Shown here: one piece after another, positions 26,130 through 38,646 of the stretch
Position numbering within the stretch: position 1 is the first letter of the stretch
Layout of the letters: every line of letters starts with the position of its first letter
DNA from: Niebla homalea
Taxonomy: Eukaryota > Ascomycota > Lecanoromycetes > Lecanorales > Ramalinaceae
Length of the DNA stretch: 64,000 nucleotides
NCBI GenBank assembly: GCA_019925105.1
Contig: JAHGAU010000019.1
Span: forward strand, 62,001 to 126,000
Direction: 5' to 3'
Program-made: the position numbers and the translations under genes
The notes under the pieces: generated by a model
Database searches by the model: none
What the model saw: the letters and a program-made list of their open reading frames with translations, nothing else
Told to the model about the DNA's origin: nothing

Positions 26130-27350
26130 TGTAATATGTAAGACTTTTATCCTATACTGAATATATTAAAGTTGTTACTGTTATTTCGACCCGGTATAAA
26201 TAAACTATTTTATTTAAACTTGAAGTTTCTGGATTTCTCGAGAGCTCGATTGACTCTCTCTTTCATCTTAATATCCTTAAGCTTATTATCTACTCGTCTT
26301 CTAAGTATAAAATCGGGTTTAAAGTTAATAGGTCGACCAGGTCGGTCTATACGCAGGTAATCGCACTCGTTAAATTAGTATTTAATGCCGTAAAGGTATT
26401 CTTTTAACTCGGTGCTTTTGTCCTTAAATGTAAGCTTATTGTCTTTCTTAATATTATCTTAATTTTCGTTAACAGTAAAGGTTAAGTAAGACGGAGTCGA
26501 TTTCTTTATATTATTATACCGTATATAATTTCGAAATTGCTCCTCGAGATTAATAAGAGTTATTAAGAAGTCGGTTAAGTTGTTTATGCCGAATTCGTAA
26601 AGCTATGCTAGTATAGGAGCCTGTTTCTCAATTACGTTAATAAAATTACGGTATGCCCGTTTCTTATTTAGTGCTTTAGGGATGTTGCTGCTTTTGGCTT
26701 TTGCGAGTATATAAGTATACTTATTAAGTTATGCTTTAGTATTTTAACGAGAACCAGGTCCCATTATAATTTTATAGTATTCTTTCTTTACCGTTAAAAA
26801 GCGTACGGAATCTAAAGGTACAAGCTTGATTTTGAGAGTACGTAGGTAATTCCATAAGTGGCAATCTACGTCCTCGAGGTAGACGAAGTTCGCTTTACTA
26901 ACTATAAAGAATATAAAGTCGTTGATTTTAATAAAAGACGTATATTGCTCTTTCTATTCTTATAATTCTGGCTTTTATGCCTGCAAATTATTTTTATAAA
27001 CTATTAATACCCTTAAGTTAATAGCTTTATCCGCTATAAGGACGGGTTATACTGGTTTTAATAACTTATTTAAGCCTATTAATTTTATTATAAAAGCAGG
27101 GTTAATAAGCTCCCAGACGTAATACTTAGTGGCTTTATCTTTGACGATAACAAGCCATAAGTCCCAGTCTTTCGAAATAATAAGCTTGACTTCGTATAAG
27201 CTTATTTTAAGGCTGTAAAGGAGTAATAAGCAATAAGCTTACTATGCTCTTTGGTTCCTTTTCTGTTTTTGATTTATATGTGGTATATTAACCTTAAGGA
27301 TTCGATTTAAGCTTTTCTAGATGGTTAATTACGCCTTTAAATTGATTGAT
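26130..27350 (-). pseudogene. Copia gag remnant
   Basis: Nucleocapsid-type gag. Blocks readable on the minus strand include FINVIEKQAPILA*LYEFG, LEEQFRNYIRYNN and, near 26,390-26,420, YLYGIKY*FNECDYL. The last has the spacing of the C-x-C-G-x2-H-x4-C knuckle seen in fungal Copia gags, with Cys and His changed to Tyr by G-to-A changes; that identification is inference. Stops are scattered. A 62-codon plus-strand frame at 26,172-26,360 is antisense. Confidence 0.75.
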
Positions 27351-27356
27351 GAATAA

Positions 27357-27391
27357 GTGGCTGCAGTGGTATACGATACCGGGCTTATAAC
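27357..27391 (-). other. Copia primer-binding site, initiator tRNA-Met half type
   Basis: Directly next to the 5' LTR, the plus strand reads CGGGCTTATAAC. This equals the anticodon-loop segment CGGGCTCATAAC of fungal initiator tRNA-Met with one RIP-type C-to-T. Priming by a tRNA-Met-i fragment cut in the anticodon loop is known for Copia and Ty5. The resemblance continues into the D arm (GTGGCTGCAGTGG against GTGGCGCAGTGG). The tRNA sequence is from memory. Confidence 0.75.
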
Positions 27392-27611
27392 TGTTAAACG
27401 TAAGGACGTATAAGAGTAGATAATATATATATATATTGCATATAATCTATCTAGGAAGCATAGTGCTATCTATATGAAATACCTGGGTGGTATGAGATAT
27501 ACGGCCAGGTGATGATATCTATACGCGCTATGGTAGTGTCTTGGCACCGTCGCATGACGGCTCAGTAACACTCCATGCAATACCACCACCATGCCTGCAC
27601 CCAGGCTGACA
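27392..27611 (-). repeat. Copia 5' LTR (right)
   Basis: 220 bp. The inner half (27,392 to about 27,500) carries the mutated base at 12 positions and the outer half carries the unmutated base at 12, the mirror image of the left LTR. About 20 of the 24 differences are CpA-to-TpA or its complement. Confidence 0.96.
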
Positions 27612-28243
27612 GCTTTATATAGCCTCTTTAACTCCCTTAAATTTCTTTCCGTTTTTACGTAAAAATCTTTTACTCTTTATAGCCCGATTTATAGTATTAA
27701 TTAAATCTTTAACGTAATATCCTTTTATATAATTATAAAAAAAATTTTTAATACCCTTATTGCTTTTTTCTTTTTTATTTTTCCTTTATATATCCGGTAA
27801 CCATTTTTTTTTATAGCTTATTTTTATTTATTTAATATCTTTCTATTTTTATTTAACTTTCTTTTAATTTATATATACTTAATAAAACCTTTTACGCCTT
27901 TACTTACCCTTTATCCGTCTCCATATATCGTCTTCGTCCCCTCCGCCTTTTATTTATTATTTTTTATAATAATACTTTTACGCGTTATACGTATTCTTTT
28001 ACGCGTATTTTATTAATTATAAACTCCTTATTTAATTTAATGTTTTTTTATTTTATATTTATTGCGTTATTTATATAACTTATTACCGTTTTTATTAACT
28101 TAAGCCACTTATCCTTCCTCCTTTTTTACTTTTACCATTCCGCTTCTGCTTATTATATTTAAGGTACTATCCTTATTATTACTTAAACTATATACGCGTA
28201 CATCGTTTCTGACCTCTAGGGTCCCATTGTTCGTCGCCATTTT
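27612..28243 (-). mobile_element. L5 5' part
   Basis: Resumes L5 after the Copia element, beginning with the second GCTTT target copy, and runs to the LINE 5' end. On the minus strand that end is AAAATGGCGACGAACAATGG. It holds the 5' UTR and the first part of ORF1. CpA is kept in the terminal ~40 bp. Confidence 0.92.
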
Positions 28244-30540
28244 CTAAGCTCTTTATATATAAATTTATAACCTTAATATTAATTATTTACTTTATATATA
28301 TATTAATTTTTTTATAATCTTTTCGGAATTTTTAATTTAAATTATATTAATTAAAATTACTTTTATTATATCCTTATACTTTAAAAAGCGTACTTTAATT
28401 ATTAACTTTATTAAATTAAATAGATATATTCCTATGATTATTAAGGTTTATTTAAATATTAATTAAATAGTTTATTTAAAATTATATCCGTCAGTTTTTT
28501 ATAACCTTAATTTATTTTAACTTTCTTACTTTTAAAAGCTTCTTACGGTATATATTTAGGTTTATGCTTTTTATATATATAGAAATATTTAAACGTATAC
28601 CCGGTATTAATAAATTAATAACGGTCGTTAATTTACCTTTATTAACTACCGTTATATTAAAAATCTATTAAATAACGCTTATTTAAACTATATCTTTAAA
28701 TACCGGCCAGGCGATTATAGTTTTTATCTAAATATATATAAATTAATTTACTTTTTAATTAATTATTGTTAATTCCTTTTTATAGATTTTTAGTATCGGG
28801 ATATAATTTAAATAAACGCTTTTTCTTTAATACGTTATATATTATTTAATCCCGATATTAATCGTAAATTTAAATAAAAGGTTATATATATTTTATAATT
28901 AATTATAATTTATAATTAACTTAATAGTTATAATTTTAATAAGTATTTCCTATTATATCTTTTACTTCTAATACTCGTTTATTATTATTATAATTTATTT
29001 TTAAATCTTAATTATTTAATTCTGCTATTTATCTATTTTAATAATCCCCGCTTAATTATTATTTACCGTTTTTATCCGCTTAATTAATTTAGTTATTTAT
29101 ATTGTTTATTTTTTATTTATTAATTTAAGTAACTTTTTTAATTTAAATAATTTTTTTATTAATACGTTAATCCGGCCTTACCGGAATTATAAAATTATTT
29201 TGGTTATACGAGCTTATTTAACGTAATAAAGTTTATATAAAATATAGCCCGTCCTTTCTAAAGATTAATTTTTTAACTGAATCTTATAAACGGTCGCTTA
29301 AGAAAAGGTAATATTATTTACCCGATTTAAACTTAATTAAAAATATCTTTAATTTAAGTTTTATCGGCTTCAATTTTAATAATTTGCTTTTCCTTCTTAT
29401 ATACAAAATAACTATTAATTAATTCTCCGTTTAAATAATAAGCTTACTTAAGCTCTTTTATTAATTCTTTTTCCTTTTAAGTCCGTTATTTATATTATAT
29501 ATACGCGGTAATCCTTATCCGTATCTCTATAAGTATTTCTCCCTTAATAAGTTCCTCTTTTTGCCTTATCCCTATATATATAATAACCTTTAAAGTCTTT
29601 AATTTAAATATGACTCCTTAACCGTTCTTGTTTAAAATTATTTTTACGGATAATATAATTATACTTTAAAGAAAGGTTTACGTCCCTCTTTAACTTTATA
29701 TTGTTAACCTTAATAAACCTTATATTCCGGATTATTCTTAATTTTATTATATTTAACTTATATTATTTAACTTTAACTTCGGACCGTAATTATTATAAAT
29801 ATTATTATGGTCTTAATTTTAATATACGCTTTATTAAAAGGGTATATATATAGCTATCCGCGGATTAAAGCCTTAATCGGTTTTTAAGTTATTTTATTAA
29901 CTCTTTTAATTACGTTACCGGGCTTACTTATTAGGTTACCTCCTTAATATCAGGTCATTTTCATTTTAAGTTACGTCCTTATATATATACCGGTTTTTTT
30001 ACTCCGTTTCTGCCCCTGCTCCTTAGGTAAGATAATTAATATGGTCTTATGCCCCATAGCTACCGTAATAAAGGTTAATCCTGGATTTAATTATTTATTT
30101 TAAGGGCGTAATCGGGGCCTTAATTACCTGTTATTTAAAATAATTTTTATGTTTATATTAACGGTATATTTTACTTATATTCTTAACGTAATATTTATAA
30201 TAAATTTAATATTTAGATTTATAGTCCGTAAAAGAAACGTCTTTTTAAGTAAATCTTTTAATATATAACCTTAATATTTAATTATATTTTTATTTATATA
30301 TTACTTTTAATACGTTTTTTTCTTTCTTTTTAAGAAAATATTTTTAATTATAAATAATTATAACTTTTTATAATTTTATTATTTTATAATTCGCAATATA
30401 ATAAATAAAAGATTATAAATAAAAGGTTAAGGGCTTAATATCCCCTTATTCGTACTTATCCCCTCTGAATTTTTACTATATTCCTACTTCCCTTCTTTTT
30501 TAATTTTTCGTTTCTGACTGCGTTTACTGGAGTGGCTATT
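28244..30540. other. Left-arm sequence between L5 and the Gypsy remnant, unidentified
   Basis: About 2.3 kb, the inverted partner of about 60,460-62,750. Many motif-length stretches look like decayed coding sequence rather than simple repeat, but no frame gives a recognised domain. The stretch 30,500-30,600 is less mutated (GACTGCGTTTACTGGAGTGG, keeping CpT and TpG) and gives the ancestral form of the L7 target site in the other arm. Confidence 0.5.
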
Positions 30541-30713
30541 TATTCTTTTTCTTCCCCCCCCTTTTTTTTGATTTTTAAATCCGTATTTTTTTTTTGGGAC
30601 CTCTGATATACCGAAGTGTAAAAGTAACTAAAATAAAAATACAAAGGAAATAACGTAGTACCACTTATATATACTTCCTCCCCTTAAGTTATACCATCTA
30701 TAATTATAACGGT

Positions 30714-33700
30714 TTCCAGAGGATTAAAACGTTCTCCGTTTATACCCGCCGGATCCTAATTTTCTTTATTATTTCTAGTTTTAATTTATTAAAGGATTTA
30801 AGATACCCGGTATACGGAGTAAATACTTTAAGATAATCCTTATAAAATAAATTAAATATAAAAGTTCTATTTATCCTTTTTAATATATAAAAAGCTTTAT
30901 ATTCTTTTATAAAGTCTTTAATAATAAATAATCCGACTTAACGGGGCTTAAATTTCTTAAGATTAAGGGTAAAATCCCGTTATATAATTAACTACTTTTC
31001 CTTTAACGGGTTTTAATCTTATATTCTTTTATTATAACGTCTTTTTTATTAATTTTTTATTACGTTTAACTTCTCTTATAATTCCTTTTTAATATTTACC
31101 CGGTCTATTATAAATCTTTAAACGGCTTTATATATTATTTCTTTTAAAAGCGGTATTATTCTTTTTATAATACGTATTTTAACTCTTAATTTAATTATAT
31201 TACCTTTATATATTATATCCGGCTTAACCTTAAAAAGGATATTAATAAGGGTATATCCTAGATATTTAATATATTTTAAATTAATATTTAATATTATTAA
31301 TCTTCCCGTTTATACTTAATTATATTTTTATTAAATTTACGTTTTCTTTATTAGATTTTATTCAATTTAATTATTAAACTTTATTATATTTATTACTTTA
31401 TACGTTATATTTAATATAAGGATAAATTAAATATTATATACCCGGAAGAAACTTCTTATCCTTTTATTTATAAATATTTTCCCGATATCTATATATATTA
31501 TAACGGATTTTAAGTAATAATTTATATACTTTTTTAACGTAATAATTACGTCCTTTACTTTAATCGATACGGTATAAAATAGCTATATAAATCGTAAAAA
31601 ATAATCTATTATATTAAAGACGTACCGAAGACTACTTTATACTTATTTAAAAAAGTTAATAAAGTCCGTTTTAAATAAATTAAAGAAGGTTTCTACCTTA
31701 ATTAAACTTAATAAAACCGTATAACTTCTATATATTTACTTTATATAAGTTAAATATCCGTATATGTATTTTATAATATTTTTTATTATATCTGACTATT
31801 AATAATAATATTGTAATTTCTTTAATATAATTTTTAATAAGAAATATCCTATATTATTATAAACTTTTTTAAGTATTTATATTATTTCTTCCTTTTTTAA
31901 ATATATCATTTAACGTTTCTTATATTAATAAAGTAATTTATTAATAATTAAATTAAATTTATAATTTATAAATTATTTATTAAATTCAATTTATTATACC
32001 GTATTTTTCTTTTTTAGCTTTATTTTTATTTTAAGATATTTAATAATATCAATATATTAATCGTCATTTTTATAATAAAGTAATTTTTTAAGTTTTAATA
32101 ATTCCGTAAGCTTATAGTTAATTTATATATATTTTATTTTATAATTATTATTTAATTTTATACTATATATCCGTACCGGCTTATTATTAATTATCTTTTA
32201 TAACTATAATTCTTTTATATTTATTTTCTTTTTTTTATTTATGTTTTTCCCCGTTAATTTTCCTTTTACGTTTTAAGTTAATTAACCTTTTAATTATTAT
32301 ATCGTAATTTATATATTATTATAGGCGTTAATTCTATCCTTCTTTATTTCCTTGAAAAGTTTTTTTAATATAACGCAATATCCTTTTTTATTATTCTTTT
32401 AAAATTATACCGTATTATTCTTATTCTTTTATATTTTAAGGGTTATTTTCTTTATTATTTTATTGGGTATATAATTTAAATTATTAAATAATGTTTTTAA
32501 TAAGTTATCCGCTGCTTTATTAATTTCTTTTTTAATATATTTGATTTTAATATATAGTTTTCTTAATTTATTTATTTATTTTATAAAAATATCCTTATAA
32601 TAGTTTATATTTATAAACTTTATAATTAACTTATAATTTATATATATAATTAAAACTTCTTTTATATTTAATATATAAAAGAACTTTTCCTTAAATATAA
32701 TAATAATTATTAATTTTCACTTATAAATATTATAATTACGTTCCGCCTTATTTATTATATATAAGTTATAAATAAATAAGACGGTATAACCGTCTTAAAC
32801 TTAAATAATATAATATCCGGCTTTATATCTTAAGGTATCGGTATATATATAAACTAATATTTTAAAGTCTTATTTAAATAAAGCTTTAGCCCTTATTATT
32901 ATATTTTATATAAGTTAAAACGATATATTTTCTAATTTCTTTTATCTTTATTCTATATTATTAATTAAATAAGTAAAAAAGCGAGTTATCTTTATAAAGT
33001 TTTTAATTTATTTCTTTATTATATTAACGGTATTTAAGAATCCTTTAATGTTTCTTATATTCTGTAATACGGGCTAATTAAATATCTTTTATACTTTTTA
33101 AGTTTAATTTATATACGTCCTTTTACCATATGGTTTTTATTTAGTACTTTAATTTTTATTATATTAATTTTTAACTTATTAAATAACAACTTTAATTTTA
33201 ATTATAAAGTTTATAGAAAGAAATAATTTTTTAAAAAAATAAACTGCTTTTTTATATCCCATATACTTTAAAGATATTATTAAGGTAAAAGGTTAAGTTA
33301 ATAAAATTATACTCCCCTTTAAGAATAAGGAAGAATACTTCCGGGTTTAATTTAAGGATAACTTTTAATATAATATTTATAAGTTTAATAAAAATAAATA
33401 AGGATATATACGTTCCTTAAAATATCCTTATAAGCTATAGCTATTTAATATTTAATATATTAAAAATAAAATAATATTAATTATTAAAATATATTTTTAT
33501 TATTTAATATTTATACTTTATATTTACTTAAAAGAAAGTTTTATATAATAAAATTCTTAATAAATTATATATTTTTTTTATTAACTTTATATAAAATACG
33601 GATAATATTTTATATATAAAATAATAATTAAATATAAGTTACGGTTTAACTTTATTTTCTTTTTTTATAAAGATAAAGAGTACGTTCTATATATTTATTT

Positions 33701-35667
33701 ATTTATTTATTTATATATATATTTTTATATATATTTAACTTAATTCCTTATTATATAATCGTTTTAAGTTATTATTTTTTATTATTTAATAACTTTTTAA
33801 CAGTAACTTTATATAGCTTAATCTTTAATTTTAATATTATTCTATATAAAAGTAAATCCGTTATAGGGATCTTATATAATTTTTTTATATTTATATCCTT
33901 ATACGTTTATAATATTTAAAGTATTTTTAATTATATTTAATTATTTAAGATAATATTTCTTAATATAATGTTTTCTTCCTTTATTTATACTTATAGCTTT
34001 TTATATAACTTTAAAGTATTAATCTTTTTTTCTTATTATTTTTTTATTTATTAAAAATATAATTTATAATAATTTTATTTTAATATTTGCTTTTTTATTT
34101 TCTAATTTTAAAGTTAATTTATCCGTTATTTTATATACCTATCTTAAATAAATTTAATAAGTATTATATTTATACTTTAATAATCCTTAATAAGTTATTA
34201 AGTTATTAAGTTATTTAATTTTTAAAATTATATTTTCTATAGTAAGTAAATAATTCTTATTATTTTTATTTCTTATTTATTTTTTTTTTTTTTTTTTTAT
34301 ATTATTATAATATATAGCTTTTTTTCTTTTTATTATTAATTTTTTTAAGTTATTTGTTACTCTCTTAATATATATAATCGTCCGTTTTTATTATTATAAA
34401 TATTATTAATTTAATTAATATTGCTTTTTCTTTTTATATTATATATTCTTTATACCGTTTAACGTTATCTTACGTAATTAATAATAACTTTAAATATTAT
34501 ATTATCTCTTTATTTACCTTATTAGATATTAAGTTTATAAATCTGATTATTTTCCGCTTTTATCCGGTAAATTATTATTAATATAAGATAAGGCTTATTT
34601 CTGGTTTTAAATCATTAATTAAATTATTTATTATATCTTTTTTAACCCTTTTATCGTCTTTTTAATGCTTCTAAGCTCCTTTATTATCTCTTAAATATTC
34701 CCGTTGCCGTTTTATCCCTTCTGATTCTTTTAAACCTTTACTTAATCGTCTTTATTTATTTTTTATTTGATTTATTTCTTTTACCCCGTTTTACCGCTTT
34801 AACTTATTTTTAATCTTTTCTTATTTACTCCGATTATCTCCTATATATTCTTTTTTCTCCTTAAGTATATAAATATATCTTTCTTTTCTTATTAATTAAT
34901 TATTAAAACATATGCTTTTAAAGCCAATTTTACTTTTTAAACTTCTTTTTTTCTTATAATTTATTAATCTTAATTACCTTTTTTATTTTTTAATTTAATC
35001 TTTAACCTTTCTCTATTTTTTCTATACTTAAATAAATTTAACTTAATTTCTTTTTTTAATATTATTACGTTTTTATAATATAGCTTCTTATATATTAATT
35101 TTTAACGTATCTTACTTAACGGGCGTATTTAAGATTTAAGTAATTAAATATTTTCTTTATAAGTAATATCCTTAATTTTTAATATTTTTATTTAAATCTT
35201 AAAGTTAACCGTAATTAACTTTAATTATAAAAGTTCCAATGAAATATTATAATTTAAATTATTTTTTAATATTATAAATATTTATACCGATTTAATTATT
35301 TTTACGACTTAAATATTAAATATAACTTATATATAAAATAATATATAGTCTCCGTTTACTATTAATATATTTAAGTAATTAACTCTGAATAATTTTAAAG
35401 GTTTTTCTTTTATCCGTAATTCCCTTATTATACTTAAGTTAATTATAATAATATCCGATTTTTAATTAGCTTTTATATTAAGTAATTTATTTATTTATTC
35501 TGGTTAATAAATAGTTATTTTTTTTATAAAGTATACTTATTTATTTTTATTAAGTATAGCTTTAAGGTTTCGTTATAAGCCTATAATTATAATATTATTA
35601 ATCTTAAGTTATCTATTTTAAATTATTTTTTATATCTTTTTTCCATTATTCTTAAGAACTTCCTTAA
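30714..35667 (-). pseudogene. Gypsy-type pol remnant, left arm
   Basis: Mirror copy of the right-arm Gypsy, on the minus strand and uninterrupted here. Readable signatures: RT catalytic box FYLNNIF at 33,271-33,297 (YLDD with both Asp changed to Asn); RNase H block NKAERNYNIYK*KLIII at about 32,704-32,755; integrase core LRYVFNIIDYFLRFI at about 31,585-31,640. The order protease-RT-RNase H-integrase marks it as Gypsy rather than Copia. It is the better guide to the integrase because the right-arm copy is cut by L6. No LTR pair could be found for this element. Confidence 0.78.
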
Positions 35668-38646
35668 TAATTATAATCTTTTTATAATATATATATATAA
35701 GTTTAATACGTTCTTTATAAATTAACTTATCTTTTTTCTAAAATATAATAAAAGTTATATTAAGTATATTGTAAAAAGTATAATATTATTAATTAATAAG
35801 ATCCGCTTAACGTTTAAGGCCTATTTTTTTAATAACCCAATAATTTATTAAAGTTTTTTCTTTTTCCCGGTTTTTATTTTTCCCTTTAATTTCCTTTTTA
35901 TTCATTTTTTAATTTATATAAGCTTAACTCCTTTTTCCGAATCGTTATCTTTAATTTATTATCGTTTTACGGTTTTATTTACCATTATACTTACTTCGTA
36001 ATTAATATTCTTATTAAAGGGGTATCCTTCTTTTATAGTAATAACTTTATAATTAAAGCCGTTAACTATTTTTTTATTATTGATTTTATTAAGGACTTTT
36101 CCTTCTTCCTATATAGTTAAAGCGATAATTATAACGTTTATTAATACGTTTAATTAATCGTTAAGTAATACGGTTATAGGTAATAATAATAATTAATAAT
36201 TTATATTATAACGCTTATTCTTACGGTTTTAATCCTTTTTTTATATATTTTTTCACATTAAAGCTTACGTTATTTCCGTTATATTTTTACTTATAACTTA
36301 TATATTTTTCCGTTAAGAATATATTATAGTACTTATAGTAAATAAAGTATAATCTTATATTAAACGATTTAAAATTATTAATATAAAAATTTTTAAACTT
36401 AATCGGATTAAATAATTTTAAAATAAATTAATTATTTTTTTTAATATCTTAATTAATATATATATTCTATTAATAATTTTACGGCTTTTAATTTATATTT
36501 TCCGCTTAATTATTAATATTTTATTTGGATAAATTTTAAAATCGGTTCTAATACTTAAATTATTAAGGTAATATTACTTACGGTAATTATATAAACGTTA
36601 TTTATATTATTAAGACGTCTTAAAGTTTTTTATTTATATAATTTTAAGGGTATTTAATTTATCGTATTCCTTTTATTTATAATATTTATATAATTCCGTT
36701 ATAATTAATATATATTAAATTTACTTTTAACGTAACTTTTTAAAGGTCTTTATTTATATGATTTAATTAATTTATAAATATTTAAGCTTTAAGATTCACC
36801 TTTTTATCCTTTTTTTCTTTTTTAAGCTTTTACTTTTTTTATTCTTTCCGTAACCCGTTTTATTTTAAAATATACTTTATAAAGATTAAGCCCTTTATAT
36901 ATGTTTTTTATTAAACGTTTACGGAGTTCTATATCCGTTAAATTATTTTTAAAACGATTAATTACGTTTTTTAATATATACTTAATTATTTTATTTATCG
37001 TATTTTCCGGTTTTTTAAGTTTAATATTTTTTCCGTTTAAATTATATATAATACGGAATATATATTTATATTAATTAAAAATAAAATCAATTTTTTAAGA
37101 TAGTACTTTAATATTATTTATTACTTATTCCGTAAGGTTATTAAGATTTAATTTTAAGAATTCTTAATTTAATATTTTTTAAAAGTTCTTTATATTTTCT
37201 TTTATAACGTTATTTATTATTTTATTTATAAGTAAAACTTTAATTTCTAGTTTTTTAACTTAATACGTTACGTTTATTTTAAGTTTTATATTTATTACGT
37301 TTATTTATTAATTAAGGGAAATATCTTTTTTAATCTCTTTTTATACGTTATGGATTTATTTTTATATATTATTTAGTTTACTTTCTTATTTATTTAATTC
37401 TTTTAATCTATAGAATAATATTTTAATCCCGGGTTATATTATAATTCTTTATTATAAAGTTTCCAATAATTTTAAGGTAAAAGTTAAGATTATTAATAGT
37501 ATTACGGAGTTTTTTTTTATATTTAACTTTATTATTATTATTAAAAAAGATATTTAAAATTATTTAAGTGCCTTTTTTACTTTATATATATTAATTAATT
37601 TCACTTTAAATTTAAAGGATTAAAGGATTCTTAATAATATTTTATTACTTCTTAAGGAAAGGTTAATAAGGTTTATTATTAAGTAATCCTTAATAATATT
37701 TATAATTATTAATGAATATAGGATGGCCCCGTAACTTATATAAATTCATCCTAATTTTCTTTATTTTTTATTTAATATAAAATAAAGGGATATATATTCT
37801 TTTTAATAAAGGAAATAAAATAATAATAAGGAAAGTAATAATATTATATTTAATTCCTTGGTTCATATAATAATACTTAATTTTATTTTTCCTATTTTAA
37901 GGGTATTAAGATATATATGAAATAAAATACTTTATTATTAATATGTTATTAATATTAATAAAAGTATTTTAAGGAAAAACGTTTACGGTTACTTTAAGCA
38001 ATTATATTTTATTTTTATCTTTTTTACCTTTTTTTTTTAAAAAAAAGGATTGGGTTAATATATTATTATATAACGTTAATAAGAGTCCTTTTAATCTCTT
38101 AGGTTATTATATAAGTATATATAAATAACGACTTATTATAAGTTTATATTTCCCTTTTAAATTAAAATAAATTTTAATTATTTATTTTAATCTTTTTTAT
38201 TTTTTATACGGGAAAGCCTTAAGTAGGGTACCGTTAAATTAAATAAATTTCGCGTTGATAACCGTTATATATTAGTGTTAATATTCTTAATATATATATG
38301 ATATAATTATTATTATAAATATATTTATCTTTATTCCTTTTTATTAATTCCCTTAATCAGTTTTATTACTTATTTTTTCTTATTATCTATTTTCCTGGTT
38401 TGCCCTTTAACTTTTCGATTCCCAGTCGTTTAATTTATAGTTTAAGGTAAAAGGCTTATTGCGTCCGGTTAACGTATTATGTAATTTACAGTTATTTCCC
38501 AGGAATTCCAAAGACCGGTTTAAATTTCCGTAAATAGTCTAAAACCTGGCTATTACTTAAGTAACTTTTAGCTTAATAATTTACGTTTTAATAAGAAATA
38601 TTTCTTTAAAAGGTATATATAATTATTTAAGCTTTATTAAGGAATC
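35668..38646. other. Inner left arm, gag side of the Gypsy remnant and arm end
   Basis: About 3 kb between the Gypsy protease and the spacer, the inverted partner of 39,921-42,900. Decayed coding-like sequence is expected here for gag but none was confirmed. The stretch 38,390-38,560 is less mutated than the rest and keeps some CpA (CCCAGGAATTCCAAAGACC). The arm ends at GGAATC, 38,641-38,646. Confidence 0.5.

Larger units (their letters stand above)
22036..27611 (-). mobile_element. Complete Copia-type LTR retrotransposon inserted in L5
   Basis: 5,576 bp with 220 bp LTRs at both ends (TGTCAG...CTGACA), flanked by a perfect 5 bp target duplication GCTTT (22,031-22,035 and 27,612-27,616). The interrupted target reads as AAGCTTTATATAGCC, which is intact in L4 near 7,962-7,976 on the opposite strand. 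Gene order on the minus strand is gag, protease, integrase, RT, RNase H; integrase before RT is diagnostic of Copia. A primer site lies next to the 5' LTR and a purine tract next to the 3' LTR. It is clearly richer in G+C and CpA than the LINEs around it, so less RIP-mutated, yet every domain has stops. No partner copy lies in this window. Confidence 0.96.
15628..38646 (-). repeat. Left arm of a giant inverted repeat
   Basis: Reverse complement of 39,921-64,000 once later insertions are set aside. Anchors: 38,646 pairs with 39,921; 33,271-33,297 with about 45,270-45,296; 32,719-32,755 with about 45,816; 30,587 with 48,847; 30,464-30,493 with 60,507; 28,250 with 62,750; about 16,868 with about 62,760; and about 15,628 with 64,000. 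The coordinate sum is constant within each block and jumps only at LINE insertions. L5 with its Copia (16,892-28,243) has no counterpart in the other arm. Excluding L5 the arm is about 11.6 kb. Its outer limit is unknown because the partner runs out of the window; it could reach X1 at 15,408. Confidence 0.9.

Noticed and set aside
26172..26360. 62-codon plus-strand open frame
   Set aside because: Antisense to Copia gag.
38390..38475. Possible tRNA-like sequence in the inner left arm (TTCGATTCCCAG)
   Set aside because: A T-loop-like string is present but no matching anticodon and acceptor stems could be paired; the mirror copy does not improve it.
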